This document shows positions 23,418-37,187 of a stretch of 64,000 nucleotides of DNA, piece by piece. The notes below the pieces were generated by a model. That model saw only the letters and a list, made by a program, of their open reading frames with translations. It was not told where the DNA came from and did not search any database. Position numbers and translations under genes: made by a program. The stretch comes from Carnegiea gigantea (Eukaryota; Streptophyta; Magnoliopsida; Caryophyllales; Cactaceae): positions 1-64,000 of the forward strand of contig JAKOGI010003010.1 of NCBI GenBank assembly GCA_029747015.1. Reading direction: 5' to 3'. Position 1 is the first letter of the stretch. Every line of letters begins with the position of its first letter.

Positions 23418-26400
23418 AATACCCCCATACCTAATTTTTGCTCGTCCTCAAGTAAAATAAAACTAAAAATACTAGAAAAAGAAAACAAAATTCTTAACTC
23501 ACTTTCGTAGGAATCACAGTTAGCGCGTGCAACAAGCCCTTTAAACCCCTAGGTTACCCTTAGTGGATACGTAAGGTCTCTTGAGAATTTGCAGAAGATA
23601 TACGCATAAAATCTATAAAAGAAAACATAAACAGAAACTTGAAAGTCTTTTTTTAATTTTTGTTCAAAAATTAATATGTACAAAACTGAGAAAAGATATA
23701 TACACACATTCAAATCAACTAAATCACCCATGTAGCAAAGATATTGGCATGCATATAAACAAAATGCACTCATCAAGGCTCTCTACGTCATGAATGACAT
23801 CAAAGCACTGACTTTTCACCCCACTGGACATCAAGACTTTGAATCCATCCCAGTGCTCAAGTGCAAGTGTATCATCATCCTAGGGCTCAGGTTTACCAAA
23901 ATCAAACTCAATCCCACTCGACTAACACAAATTACAATATTGATTTATTAACATAGGAAGCAAGCTTTTCCAGTAGCAGTATTGCCTCAAAGGGTGACAC
24001 CTAGTAGCACGTGCTTCAAAAGGTAATGCCTAGCAACGCATGCCTCAAAGGAATATTTGACATTCCTAATTTTATTTCATTTCCCTTTTCTCGCATTCTT
24101 CCATTCTTTTTCTTCATTTTCATTTTTTTTTTTGGTTTTTTTCTTGAAATTCAAAGACAAACCAAAGTAATCACCTCAAAGACAAGTATGGGAGCCAATA
24201 ATAGAAAACTAAGACCGTAAGACAATGAGGATGACATAAATAGGGACTAGAGTACACAGCGATAATGAACAAATGGGGTTAGAATCAGGGCTTAGAATGA
24301 CACACAGAGGACAAAGACCTATCAAGCACATCACGCTTACATACAGGCTAATAGTCAAAGCACAGGGCATTAAAGCTAATCAGAATAGATTCTCCAAAAA
24401 CAAAACAGAAACTATTTGGATTTCCAAAATTTTTTCAAAGTTTCCCCCACCCCCACACTTAAATCTCACAATGTCCTCATTGGGAGTGAAAAGAAACAGA
24501 CAAGTGAAAAAAACTAAAAAGAAGAACGAATACACAACAAGAAGACTAAGACTCAAAAAGAAAGAAAAATGACATGACTCTAAAACTCAAAAAGAAAAAA
24601 ATAAAAATAAAAGACAGCCACAAATATATACAAAAGAAAAAAAAAAAAAGGAGATAAAGATGAACGATTATTCTGGGTCAGGTGTAGAATTACACTTAAG
24701 CTATAGCCTCCAGAAATGCGCTCAAATAGAGGCATATAGAGCATCAGCCACTGCATATCGAATGCAACATTGCTACTTAAATCAAAACTTGTTAGAGCAC
24801 GTAGCAGTTTATTAAACGAAGAAGCCCAACTCTCAATAAAAGTAATGCAATAGAGATTAAAGAGTCAGAGCCAAAATGAGTACATCCACCATAGCAATAA
24901 AGCACCAGTAAGGGCCCACTTCAACTTGTCAAATGTATGGTCCCAAACATCAAACAAGCAGATGTAATTCAAACTAGCCAGTAGGTAGGCCATCGGCCTA
25001 GAAATTGGGTTATCATGAATAAGCGGTGTAGGCAAAATAGTGGGTGCAGAATCCACAAGTCTCTGAGTACCAAAATGTGCATGAATCTGGTTTAAAGTAA
25101 AATTCTTAGTGGCAATCCTCCCAGACTCAACAAATTCAGACTTACAATTTTCAAAAAGGAGGTCAATTCGGATGGGGTCAAAAGAAAAAGGTTCATATTC
25201 AACACACAGGTTCTCATTCAAACCCACATTGACATCGAACCTGCATGAAAAAGATTCATATTCTATAGAAAGAATATCATCGTCGAATTTTAAAGTAGTG
25301 GGTTCAAGTGGCTCCTCACATTGCCTCTATAAAATAGGTTCTTCTGACTCTTCTATCTCATGATGCTCAAAGTCAATTGTGACGCTCAAATCTAACTCAT
25401 TAGGGGTCCCACATTCATCACCCTCCTCAAACTCAAAAGAATCATTTAAAGTGGTGTGTGGGTCGGCAGAAACTAGGACATCCTCAATGGCGTATGTAGG
25501 TGAGCTAGTGTGAGGTGCAAGGTCTTGTGATAGAGATGTAAGGGAGTCCCCCCTCTTGCTCTACTCTAGGCAAAGGCATATCATTATTTAAATCGGGCTG
25601 AGCGAGATAAGAGGGCTCAAAATCATTGTAGAGACTAACTTCAGGTTTAGGACATCCTAAACTGGAGTCAGGCTCATTACAATTCTCCTTACTTTAATAA
25701 ACCATTGAGAATATTAAGCAATTCTCACTTGCATAGGTAGCATCAATATAAGTACGAAAAGGGCAAGCAAGAACATCATGGTCAGAAGATTCTCAATATT
25801 CGCACATCACAGGAGACATATAAGAATAAGATGGGTCATATGAGTTTATAAACTGATCCTGGGGGGAAGGACTAGCAGGAAAAGCAGACTCATTAGAAGT
25901 TGGATATCCAAAATTATTTTTACCTTGTTCAAACGAATAGGTATTCCAAGCTAGCTTTTCAAAGAAATCCCACACCTCATGTTGAGTTTTAGATAATAAA
26001 CCTAACACACCTCCAGGATAAATGGACTCAATATAACCCCAAGATTTAGAATTTAGACCCACATCAATGACCTCACAAATTTTCCATTTTTGAAAATTCT
26101 GATTCAGTTGAGTACGATAATCATTAAGTCGCGATAAATGGCTCCAGAAAGGTTCACGCTTGAATTGTGGGAAATTAAAAAATGGCATTCTTGAATATAG
26201 TGTTTTTTTCAACTTTATGAATTTTTCAATTTTTTTGGATTTTCAAGTTTTTAATTCTGTTTAGTTTTTTTTAAGGACAGAAAATGCATCTAGGACACTG
26301 TTTACAAACCAATGACTAGAACAAAAAGAAGAGACTCAAATAATTAAGTGAACAAAACAAAATAAACTAACAAAAATAAAACTATGCTGCCAAAATAAAA

Positions 26401-26701
26401 GAAAGACCAAAATGACTCAAACATCACACAAGCACAAAAGAAGAGCATTTTTTATTTTTTTTCCTCTTTGTTGCTTTCTCCTTCTGTGCCTGTTTCCTAC
26501 GCAATAACCAAATTGTTGGTCTCTTCTTCTTTTTTTTTTTTCAAGTAGCAAAATCACATGAAATAGCAAAATTAAATTAACTCAAAGCTAAAACTGCAAC
26601 TCAAATCAAAAATCAAAAATAATCTAAGTTAAAACTAAACCAATACAAACAAAATCAAAAATCAAAAATGTGAAACGAAAACAAAAACGAAATTGACGCA
26701 A
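23418..26701 (-). mobile_element. Internal region 3, ends at a deletion join
   Basis: Has the normal PPT side next to LTR 3, but its 5' (right) end stops at gacgcaa and joins directly to the interior of unit 4. The rest of the leader, PBS and LTR are missing. A further deletion near 25,728 removes part of the segment around 'KKLNELTDKM'. Confidence 0.8.
24865..26188 (-). pseudogene. Gag-like frame in unit 3
   Basis: The core is open at 25,793-26,212 ('MPFFNFPQFKREPFWSHL...YIESIYPGG...FFEKLAW'). TGA at the zinc-knuckle Cys is followed by a small deletion. The C-terminal part is open at 24,865-25,227, with TAG ('cta' on plus near 25,328) interrupting the acidic part. Confidence 0.6.
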
Positions 26702-29645
26702 TCAGCCCCACTTGACATCAAGACTTGGAATCCATCCCAGTGCTCGAGTTCAAGTGTATCATCATCCCAGGGCTCAGGTTTACCAAAATCAAACTCAATC
26801 CTACTCAACTGGTACAAGACACATTATTGATTTATTAACATAAGAAGCAAGTTTTTCCAGTAGCAGTATTGCCTCAAAGAGTAACACACAGTAGCACGTG
26901 CCTCAAAGGGTAATGCCCAGTAGCGCATGCCTCAAAGGAATACTTGTCATTCCAAATTTGATTTCATTTCCCTTTTCCCGCATTTTTCCATTCTTTTTCT
27001 TCATTTTCATTTTTTTTTTGGTTTTTTTCTTGAAATTCAAAGACAAACCAAAGTAATCGCATCAAAGACAAGTGGGGGAGCCAATAATGGAAAACTAAGA
27101 CCTTAAGACAATGAGGACGATATAAACTGGGATTGGATTACACAGCGATAACGAACAAATGGGGTTAGAACCAGGGCTTAGAATGACACACTGAGGACAA
27201 AGGCCTATCAAGCACATCACGCTTACATACAGGCTAATAGGCAAGGCACAGGGCGTTGAAGCTGATCAGAATAGATTCCCCGAAAACAAAACAGAAACTT
27301 TTTGGATTTCCAAAATTTTTTCAAATTTTTTTTTTCAAAGTTTCCCCCACCCCCACGCCTAAATCCCACAATGTCCACATTGGGAGTGAAAAGAAACAGA
27401 CAAGAGAAAAAAAACTAAAAAGAAAAATGAATACACAAAAAAGAAGACTAAGATGACATGACTCTAAAACTCTAAAAGAAAACAATAAAAATAAAAGACA
27501 GCCACAAATATATACAAAAGAAAAAAAAAAGGAGATAAAGATGACCGATTATACTAGGTCAGGTACAGAATTACACTTAAGCTATAGCCTCCAGAAATGC
27601 GCTCAAATAGAGGTATATGGAGCGTCAGCCACTTTATATCGAATGCAACATTGCTACTTAAATCAAAACTTGTTAGAGCGCGTAGCAGTTTATCAAACAA
27701 AGAAGCCCAACTCTCAAAAAAAGTAATGCAATAGAGATTAAAGAGTAAGAGCCAAAATGAGTACATCCACCATAGCAATAAAGCACAAGTAAGGGCCTGC
27801 TTCAACTTGTCAAATGCATGGTCCCAAACGTCAAACAAGCAGATGTAGTTCAAACTAGCCAGCTGGGGGTTCATTGACCTAGAAATTAGGTTATCATGAA
27901 TGAGTGGTGTCGGCAAAATAGTGGGTGCAAAATCCACAAGTCTCTAAGTACCAAAATGTACATGAATCTAGTTTAAAGTAAAATTCTAAGTGGCAATGCT
28001 CCCAGACTCAACAAATTCAGACTTGCAATTTTCAAAAAGGAGCTCAATTCGGATGGGGTCAAAAGAAAAAGATTCATATTAAACACACAGGTTCTCATTC
28101 AAACCCACATTGACATCAAACCCACATGAAAAAGATTCATATTCTATACAAAGAATATCATCGTCGAATTTCAAAGTAGTAGCTTCAAGTGGCTCCTCAC
28201 ATTGCCTTTGTAAAATAGGTTCTTCTGACTCTTCTATCTCATGATGCTCAAAGTCAATTGTGAAGCTCAAATCTAACTTACTAGGGTTCCCACATTCATC
28301 ACCCTCTTCAAACTCAAAAGAATCATTTGAAGTGGTATGTGGGTCAGCAGAAACTAGGACATCCTTAATGACGTACATAGGTGAGCTAGTGTGAGGTGCA
28401 AGGTCTTGTGATAGAGATGTAAGGAAGTCCCCCTCTTGCTCTACACTAAGTAAAGGCATATCATTATTCAAATCAGGCTGAGCGAGATAAGAGGGCGCAA
28501 AATCATCATAGAGACTAACTTCAGGTTTAGGAGATCCCAAACTAGAATCAGGCTCATTACAATTCTCCCTACTTTAATTAAAACATTGAGAATATTAAGC
28601 AATTCTCACTTTCATGTTCTCTATCATTTTATCCGTCAATTCATTTAGCTTTTTTTCAGCACTTGCACAGGTAGCATCAATATAAGTACGAAAAGGGCAA
28701 GTAAGAACATCATGGTTAGAGGATTCTCAATATTTGCACAACACAGGAGACATATAAGAATAAGATGGGTCATACGAGTTTATAAAATGATCTTGGGGGG
28801 AAGGATTAGCAGGGAAAACAGACCCATCAGAAGTTGGATATCCAAAATTATTTTTGCCTTGTTCAAACAAAAAGGTAATCCAAGCTAGCTTTTCAAAGAA
28901 ATACCATACCTCATCTTGAGTTTTAGATAATAAACCTAGCACACCTCCATAATAAATGGACTCAATATAACCCCAAGATTCAGAATTCAGACCCACAGCA
29001 ATGACCTCATAAATTTCCCATTTTTGAAAATTCTGATACAATTGAACATGATAATCATTAAGTCGTAATAAATAGCTCCAGAAAGGTTCATGCTCGAATT
29101 GTGGGAAATTAAAAACTGGCATTCTTGAATCTAGTGTTTTTTTCAACTTAAGAATTTTTCAATTTTTTTGGATTTTCAAGTTTTTAATTCTTTTTAGTTT
29201 TTTTTAAGGAAAGAAAATGCATGTAGGACACTGTTTACAAACCAATGACTAAAACAAAAAGAAGAAACTCAAATAATTAAGTAAACAAAACAAAATAAAC
29301 TAACAAAAATAAAATTATGCTGCCGAAATAAAAGAAAGACCAAAATGACTCAAACATCACACAAAATATAAAATGAACACAAGCATAAAAGAAGAGCTTT
29401 TTTTTTTTTTTCTCTTTGTTGCTGCTGCTTCTTTGCCTGTTTCCTACGCAATAACCAAATTGTTAGTCTCTTCTTCTTTTTTTTTTCAAGTAGCGAAAAT
29501 CCCATGAATACAAATTAACATGACTCAAAGCTAAAACTGCAACTCAAATCAAAAATCAAAAATAATCTAAGTTAAAACTAAACCAACACAAACAAAATTG
29601 AAAATCAAAAAATATGAAACTAAAACAAAAACAAAATTGACGCAA
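26702..29645 (-). mobile_element. Internal region 4 (lacks LTR on its 3' side)
   Basis: Starts at the join 'gcaa/tcagccccacttgac', about 400 bp inside a normal internal region, so the PPT, LTR and PBS between units 3 and 4 are absent. 2,944 bp to the next identical join. Confidence 0.82.
27554..29122 (-). pseudogene. Gag-like frame in unit 4
   Basis: Core open at 28,727-29,146; acidic part open at 28,079-28,540 ('GSPKPEVSLYDDFAPSYLAQP...'). A TAA follows 'NENLCV'. The last part is open at 27,554-27,937 and extends past 'MYSFWL', because the usual TGA reads TTA in units 4-6. Confidence 0.62.
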
Positions 29646-32612
29646 TCAGCCCCACTTGACATCAAGACTTGGAATCCATCCTAGTGCTCGAGTGCAAGTG
29701 TATCATCATCCCAGGGCTCAGGTTTACTAAAATCAAACTCAATCCTACTCGACTGGCACAAGACACATTATTGATTTATTAACATAGGAAGCAAGCTTTT
29801 CCAGTAGCAGTATTGCCTCAACGAATAACACACAGTAGCACGTGCCTCAAAGGGTAATGCCCAGTGGCGCATGCCTCAAAGGAATACTTATCATTCCAAA
29901 TTTTACTTCATTTCCCTTTTCTCGCATTTGTCCATTCTTTTTCTTCATTTTCATTTTTTTTTTGGTTTTTTTCGTGAAATTCAAAGACAAACCAAAGTAA
30001 TCGCATCAAAGACAAGTGGGGGAGCCAATAATGGAATACTAAGACCTTAAGACAATGAGGATGATATAAATAGGGATTAGATTACACAGCGATAACGAAC
30101 AAATGGGGTTAGAATCAGGGCTTAGAATGACACACTGAGGACAAAGACCTATCAAGCACATCACGCTTACATACAGGCTAATAGTCAAAGCACAGGGCGT
30201 TGAAGCGGATCAGAATAGATTCCCAAAAACAAAACAGAAACTTTTTAGATTTCTAAAATTTTTTTCAAATTTTTTTCAAAGTTTCCCCCACCACCACACC
30301 TAAATCTCACAATGTCCTCATTGGGAGTGAAAAGAAACGGACAAGAGAAAAAAAAACTAAAAAGAAAAATGAATACACAAAAAGAAGACTAAGACTCAAA
30401 AAGAAAGAAAAATGACATGACTCTAAAACTCAAAAAGAAAACAATAAAAATAAAAGACAGCCACAAATATGTACAAAAGAAAAAAAAAAGGAGATAAAGA
30501 TGAACGATTATACTAGGTCAGGTGCAGAATTACACTTAAGCTATAGCCTCCAGAAATGCGCTCAAATAGAGGTATATGGAGCATCAGCCACTTCATATCG
30601 AATGCAACGTTGCTACTTAAATCAAAACTTGTTAGAGCGCGTAGCAGTTTATCAAATAAAGAAGCCCAACTCTCAAAAAAAGTAATGCAATAGAGATTAA
30701 AGAGTAAGAGCCAAAATGAGTACATCCACCATAGCAATAAAGCATAAGTGAGGGCCCGCTTCAACTTGTCAAATGCATGGTCCCAAATGTCAAATAAGCA
30801 GATGTAGCTCAAACTAGCCAGCTGGTGGGTCATTGACCTAGAAATTGGGTTATCATGAATGAGTGGTGTAGGCAAAATAGTGGGTGCAAAATCCACGAGT
30901 CTCTGAGTACCAAAATGTCCATGAATCTAGTTTAAAGTAAAATTCTTAGTGGCAATGCTCTCAGAATCAACAAATTCAGACTTGTAATTTTCAAAAAGGA
31001 GGTCAATTCGGATGGGGTCAAAAGAAAAAGATTCATATTCAACACACAGGTTCTCATTCAAACCCACATTGACATCAAACCCACATGAAAAAGATTCATA
31101 TTCGATACAAAGAATATCATCGTCGAATTTTAAAGTAGTAGGTTCAAGGGGCTCCTCACATTGCCTCTGTAAAATAGGTTCTTCTGACTCTTCTATCTCA
31201 TGATGCTCAAAGTCTATTGTGACGCTCAAATCTAACTTACTAGGGTTCCCACATTCATCACCCTCCTCAAACTCAAAAGAATCATTTGAAGTGGTATGTG
31301 GGTCGACAGAAACTAGGACTTCCTTAATGACGTACATAGGTGAGCTAGTGTGAGGTGCAAGGTCTTGTGATAGAGATGTAAGGAACTCCCCCTCTTGCTC
31401 TACAGTAGGCAAAGGCATATTATTATTCAAATCGGGCTAAGCGAGATAAGAGGGCTCAAAATCATCATGGAGACTAACTTCAGGTTTAGGGGATCCTAAA
31501 CTAGAATCAGGCTCATTACAATTCTCCCTACTTTAATTAAAACATTAAGAATATTAAGCAATTCTCACTTTCATGTTCTCTATCATTTTATCCGTCAATT
31601 CATTTAGCTTTTTTTCAGCACTTGCACAGGTAGCATCAATATAAGTACGAAAAGGGCAAGTAAGAACATCATGGTTAGAAGATTCTCAATATTTGCACAA
31701 CACAGGAGACATATAAGAATAAGATGGGTCATATAAGTTTATAAAATGATCCTGGGGGAAAGGATTAGCAGGGAAAACAGACCCATCAGAAGTTGGACAT
31801 CCAAAATTATTTTTACCTTGTTCAAACGAATAGGTATTCCAAGCTAGCTTTTCAAAGAAATCACATACCTCATCTTGAGTTTTAGATAATAAACCTAGCA
31901 CACCTCCATAATAAATGGACTCAATATAACCCCAAGATTCAGAATTCAGACCCACAGCAATGACCTCACAAATTTTCCGTTTTTGAAAATTCTGATTCAA
32001 TTAAGCACAATAATCATTAAGTCGCAATAAATAGCTCCAAAAAGGTTCACGCTCGAATTGTGGGAAATTAAAAACTGGCATTCTTGAATCTAGTGTTTTT
32101 TTCAACTTTAAGAATTTTTCAATTTTTTTGGATTTTCAACTTTTTAATTCTTTTTAGTTTTTTTTGAGGAAAGAAAATGCATCTAGGACACTGTTTACAA
32201 ACTAATGACTAAAACAAAAGGAAGAGACTCAAATAATTAAGTGAACAAAACAAAATAAACTAACAAAAATAAAACTATGCTGCCAAAATAAAAGAAAGAC
32301 TAAAATGACTCAAACATCACACAAAATATAAAATGAACACAAGCACAAAAGAAGAGCATTTTTTATTTTTTTTTCCTCTTTGTTGCTGCTGCTTCTGTGC
32401 CTGTTTCATACGCAATAACCAGATTGTTAGTCTCTTCTTCTTTTTTTTTTTTCAAGCAGCAAAATCACATGAAATAGCAAAATTAAATTGACTCAAAGCT
32501 AAAACTGCAACTCAAATCAAAAATCAAAAATAATCTAAGTTAAAACTAAACCAACACAAACAAAATCGAAAATCAAAAATATGAAATGAAAACAAAAACG
32601 AAATTGACGCAA
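29646..32612 (-). mobile_element. Internal region 5 (no LTR on either side)
   Basis: 2,967 bp between two copies of the same deletion join (29,645/29,646 and 32,612/32,613). With unit 4 it forms a direct tandem of LTR-less internal regions. Confidence 0.82.
30513..32081 (-). pseudogene. Gag-like frame in unit 5
   Basis: Core open at 31,686-32,000 with a TAA near the start (after 'LNDYCA'). The acidic part is open for 167 codons at 30,927-31,430, with a TAG after 'IHAHFG'-type text near 30,927. Tail at 30,513-30,896. Confidence 0.62.
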
Positions 32613-33479
32613 TCAGCCCCACTTGACATCAAGACTTAGAATCCATCCCAGTGCTCGAGTTCAAGTGTATCATCATCCCAGGGCTCAGGTTTACCAAAAT
32701 CAAACTCAATCCTACTCGACTGGCACAAGACACATTATTGATTTATTAACATAGGAAGCAAGCTTTTCCAGTAGTAGTATTGCCTCAAAGAGTAACGCAC
32801 AGTAGCACGTGCCTCAAAGGGTAATGCCCAGTGGCGCATGCCTCGAAGGAATACTTGTCATTCCAAATTTTATTTCATTTCCCTTTTTCCGCATTTTTTC
32901 ATTCTTTTTCTTCATTTTCATTTTTTTTTTTTGGTTTTTTTCTTGAAATTCAAAGACAATCCAAAGTAATCGCATTAAAGACAAGTGGGGGAGCCAATAA
33001 TGGAAAACTAAGACCTTAAGACAATGACGACGATATAAATAGGGATTGGATTACACAGCGATAACGAACAAATTGGGTTAGAATCAGGGCTTAGAATGAC
33101 ACACTGAGGACAAAGACCTATCAAGCACATCACGCTTACATACAGGCTAATAGTCAAAGCATAGGGCGTTGAAGCAGATCAGAATAGATTCCCCAAAAAC
33201 AAAACAGAAATTTTTGGATTTCCAAAATTTTTTCAATTTTTTTTCAAAGTTTGCCCCACCCCCACACCTAAATCTCACAATGTCCTCATTGGGAGTGAAA
33301 AGAAATAGACAAGAGAAAAAAAACCTAAAAAGAAAAATGAATACACAAAAAGAAGACTAAGAGTCAAAAAGAAAGAAGAATGACATGACTCTAAAACTCA
33401 AAAAGAAAACAATAAAAATAAAAGACAGCCACAAATATATACAAAAGAAAAAAAAAGGACATAAAGATGAACGATTATA

Positions 33480-35047
33480 CTAGGTCAGGTGCAAAATTAC
33501 ACTTAAGCTATAGCCCCCAGAAATGCGCTCAAATAGAGGTATATGGAGCATCAGCCACTTCATATCGAATGCAACGTTGCTACTTAAATCAAAACTTGTT
33601 AGAGCGCGTAGCAGTTTATCAAACAAAGAAGCCCAACTCTCAAAAAAAGTAATGCAATAGAGATTAAAGAGTAAGAGCCAAAATGAGTACATCCACCATA
33701 GCAATAAAGCACAAGTAAGGGTCCGCTTCAACTTGTCAAATGCATAGTCCCAAACGTCAAACAAGCAGGTGTAGTTCAAACTAGCCAGCTGGTGGGTCAT
33801 TGACCTAGAAATTGGGTTATCATGAATGAGTGGTGTCGCCAAAATAGTGGGTGCAAAATCCACAAGTCTCTAAGTACCAAAATGTACATGAATCTAGTTT
33901 AAAGTAAAATTCTTAGTGGCAATGCTCCCAGACTCAACAAATTCAAACTTGCAATTTTCAAAAAGGAGGTCAATTCGGATGGGGTCAAAAGAAAAATATT
34001 CATATTCAACACACAGGTTCTCATTCAAACCCACATTGATATCAAACCCACATGAAAAAGATTCATATTCTATACAAAGAATATCATCGTCGAATTTTAA
34101 AGTAGTCGGTTCAAGTGGCTCCTTACATTCCCTCTGTAAAATAGGCTCTTCTGACTCTTCTATCTCATGATGCTCAAAGTCAATTGTGACGCTCAAATCT
34201 AACTTACTAAGGTTCCCACATTCATCACCCTCCTCAAACTCAAGAGAATCATTTAAAGTGGTATATAGGTCGGCAGAAACTAGGACATCCTTAATGACGT
34301 ACATAGGTGAGCTAGTGTGAGGTGCAAGGTCTTGTGATAGAGATGTAAGGATGTCCCCCTCTTGCTCTACACTAGGCAAAGGCATATCATTATTCAAATC
34401 GGGCTGAGCGAGATAAGAGGGCGCAAAATCATCATAGAGACTAATTTCAGGTTTAGGAGATCCTAAACTAGAATCAGGCTCATTACAATTCTCCCTACTT
34501 TAATTAAAACATTAAGAATATTAAGCAATTCTCACTTTCATGTTCTCTATCATTTTATCCGTCAATTCATTTAGCTTTTTTTCAGCACTTGCACAGGTAG
34601 CATCAATATAAGTACAAAAAGGGCAAGTAAGAACATCATGGTTAGAAGATTCTCAATATTTGCACAACACAGGAGACATATAAGAATAAGATGGGTCATA
34701 TGAGTTTATAAAATGATCCTGGGGGGAAGGATTAGCAGGGAAAACAGACCCATCAGAAGTTGGATAGCCAAAATTATTTTTACCTTGTTCAAACGGATAG
34801 GTATTCCAAGCTAGCTTTTCAAAGAAATCCCATACCTCATCTTGAGTTTTAGATAATAAACCTAACACACCTCCATAATAAATGGACTTAATATAACCCC
34901 AAGATTCAGAATTCAGACCCACAGCAATGACCTCACAAATTTCCCGTTTTTGAAAATTCTGATTCAATTGAGCACGATAATCATTAAGTCGCAATAAATA
35001 GCTCCAGAAAAGTTCATGCTCGAATTGTGGGAAATTAAAAACTGGCA
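33480..35047 (-). pseudogene. Gag-like frame in unit 6 (best preserved)
   Basis: From ATG 35,047 the core is open to TGA 34,653-34,655: 'FWSYLLRLNDYRAQLNQNF', 'EICEVIAVGLNSESWGYI', 'GGVLGLLSKTQDEVWDFFE', 'KLAWNTYPFEQ'. This matches the Retrotrans_gag type of plant Ty3/gypsy elements. The TGA falls exactly at the second Cys of a C-x2-C-x4-H-x4-C zinc knuckle ('CKY', stop, 'ESSNHDVLTC'). Three more TAA codons occur around 34,500-34,530, then the same frame is open for 167 codons (33,894-34,397) with an acidic, repeat-like C-terminus. Gag binds RNA and forms the particle; this copy cannot be full length. Confidence 0.65.
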
Positions 35048-35622
35048 TTCTTGAATCTAGTGTTTTTTTCAACTTTAAGAATTTTTCAATTTTTTTGGAT
35101 TTTCAGGTTTTTAATTTTTTTTAGTTTTTTTTAAGGAAAGAAAATGCATCTAGGACACTGTTCACAAACCAATGACTAAAACAAAAAGAAGAGACTCAAA
35201 TAATTAAGTGAACAAAACAAAATAAATTGACAAAAATAAAACTATGCTACCAAAATAAAAGAAAGACCAAAATGACTCAAACATCATACAAAATATAAAA
35301 TGAACACAAGCACAAAAGAAGAGCATTTTTTATTTTTTTTTCTCTTTGTTGCTGCTGCTTTTGTGCCTATTTCCTACGCAATAACCAAATTGTTAGTCTC
35401 TTCTCATTTTTTTTTTTCAAGTAGCAAAATCATATGAAATAGCAAAATTAAATTGACTCAAAGCTAAAACTGCAACTCAAATCAAAAATCAAAATAATCT
35501 AAGTTAAAACTAAACCAACGCACACAAAATCGAAAATCAAAAATATGAAACGAAAACGAAAACGAAATTGACGCAAACAACTAAATTAAGACTCGACTAT
35601 ACAACCTAATTTCACAATGCCA

Positions 35623-35640
35623 TCCCCGGCAACGGCGCCA
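35623..35640 (-). other. tRNA-Asp primer-binding site next to LTR 4
   Basis: Exact 18-base match, same as the one at 16,910-16,927, six bases from the LTR. Confidence 0.88.
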
Positions 35641-35646
35641 AAAACT

Positions 35647-37187
35647 TATTGTGATTTCCAGCAAGCGTACGGTTTTCATTGTAGTAATTATGGATGTCGT
35701 CCTCAGGGATGGTTGTTAAATTTGGTTGCCAAAAATTCTAAACTAAATTACAACGAGATGCTAATTAACAAACTCCAAGGTTAAGTTATTCTCCCAATTA
35801 TTAGACTAGGTAAACAATATTAATTTATGGAATTGTAGGCTCTAACTTGCAAATGCTGGAAACCAAAATAAGAATGAAGCACCAAAAAGTAAATAAGTTA
35901 AGCCTACTAACACTTAGATGTAATGATTTGCTTTAATTCATTTAGCAAAACAAAGCCGCAGATGAAAGCATAGCAACGAAAGCAGAGCAAACTTGAAACT
36001 CATAGCAGCAGAGCAAACGAGAAATAAAAGCAACGAATTCAGCTAACTTGAAGTCCGTGATTCTGGAAATAAAAGAAAACAGAAGAAAAGTAAAACTTAA
36101 GCCTAATTCTGGGAATGGAACAAAGTCACAGACGAAACAAGGCAATCCGATCTAGGAATGGAAAAGTAAAACTAAAACTAAAAAAATGGAAATTGAAGCT
36201 GCTCTACTCTATGCTACTCCTCCTACTCGCCACTCAAACGCCTCTGCTCTCGACTTTTAAGCCTCTCCGTTGAAGCTTTGCCCAGAACCCGTTCGTTGCC
36301 CCTTCAGTTGCCTCCATTATTTCCTTGTAACTCCTCTTGATTGTGGTATTGATGGGAAACTAACAGCGGAGAGAGAGCGCGAGGTAACGGATAAGGGGAG
36401 GAGTAGGCGGAAAGGATGTCCTATTTTGTGGCTCTATTTGGGTCGCTGGGCACAAAGAAGAAGAGTAACGGGGTGGGTAACGGATAGTGAAATTATTATG
36501 ATGACTGATGGAGGAAGATAAAGGCTGCCATGACTGTTGATGATGGAGGAGGATGAAGCGTTGAGGGAGGGGGAAAAGCTGCCCTGTTTTTCGGGCTTCC
36601 AGGTGCCGAGGTATGAGGGAGAAGAAGAAGATGAGGAGATGGGGGGTGCTGGGTCACGTGACAGAGGCGTGGCCTCACTTAAGAAGAAGCAGGCTGAGCT
36701 TGGTCTGGGAAGAAGGCAGAGAACCGGGCCCAAAGAGAGGGAAAAAGAAATAGGAGGGAGGGAGAGAGACTGGGGTAGGCTGGGGAAAAAAATATTGGGC
36801 TGGCCCGTGTAAGGAAAGAAATGAAGGAAGAGATAGGGAGATAGACAAAAGAAAAAAAAACTGGGCTAGTAAATAGCCCGGTTAGGCCTAGGCCATGGTC
36901 TACTGGGCAGCTGGGCTTCAGTCTGGAGGGTCGATCCAATTGAGAAAAAGCAAACTGAATAAGAAGGGTTGATTGGGTTGCACGGATTGGGCCTGCTCTT
37001 CTTCCTTGTTTCTTTATCTTACTTGATCCAATATCAAGTAAATTGAGCATCTTATTCAATTTTTCCAACTCTTCCATAATCCTACAAAATAAACAAAAAA
37101 CAGTATTTAAATCCTAAATTAGTAATTTATTTCGAGCAAATATTAGGCAATAAAGGGTATAAAAATGCAATAATTTTAGGCTGAACA
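35647..37187 (-). repeat. LTR 4
   Basis: 1,541 bp; starts TATTGTG, ends CTGAACA, PPT complement acccccacac after it. Confidence 0.87.

Larger units (their letters stand above)
32613..35646 (-). mobile_element. Internal region 6
   Basis: Begins at the shared deletion join and regains a normal 5' end with leader, PBS (35,623-35,640) and LTR 4. It marks the right edge of the LTR-less sub-array. Confidence 0.82.

Noticed and set aside
34653..34655. TGA at the gag zinc-knuckle Cys as selenocysteine or programmed readthrough
   Set aside because: Land plants lack selenocysteine insertion machinery as far as is known, and further TAA codons follow in the same frame. An ancestral nonsense mutation is simpler.
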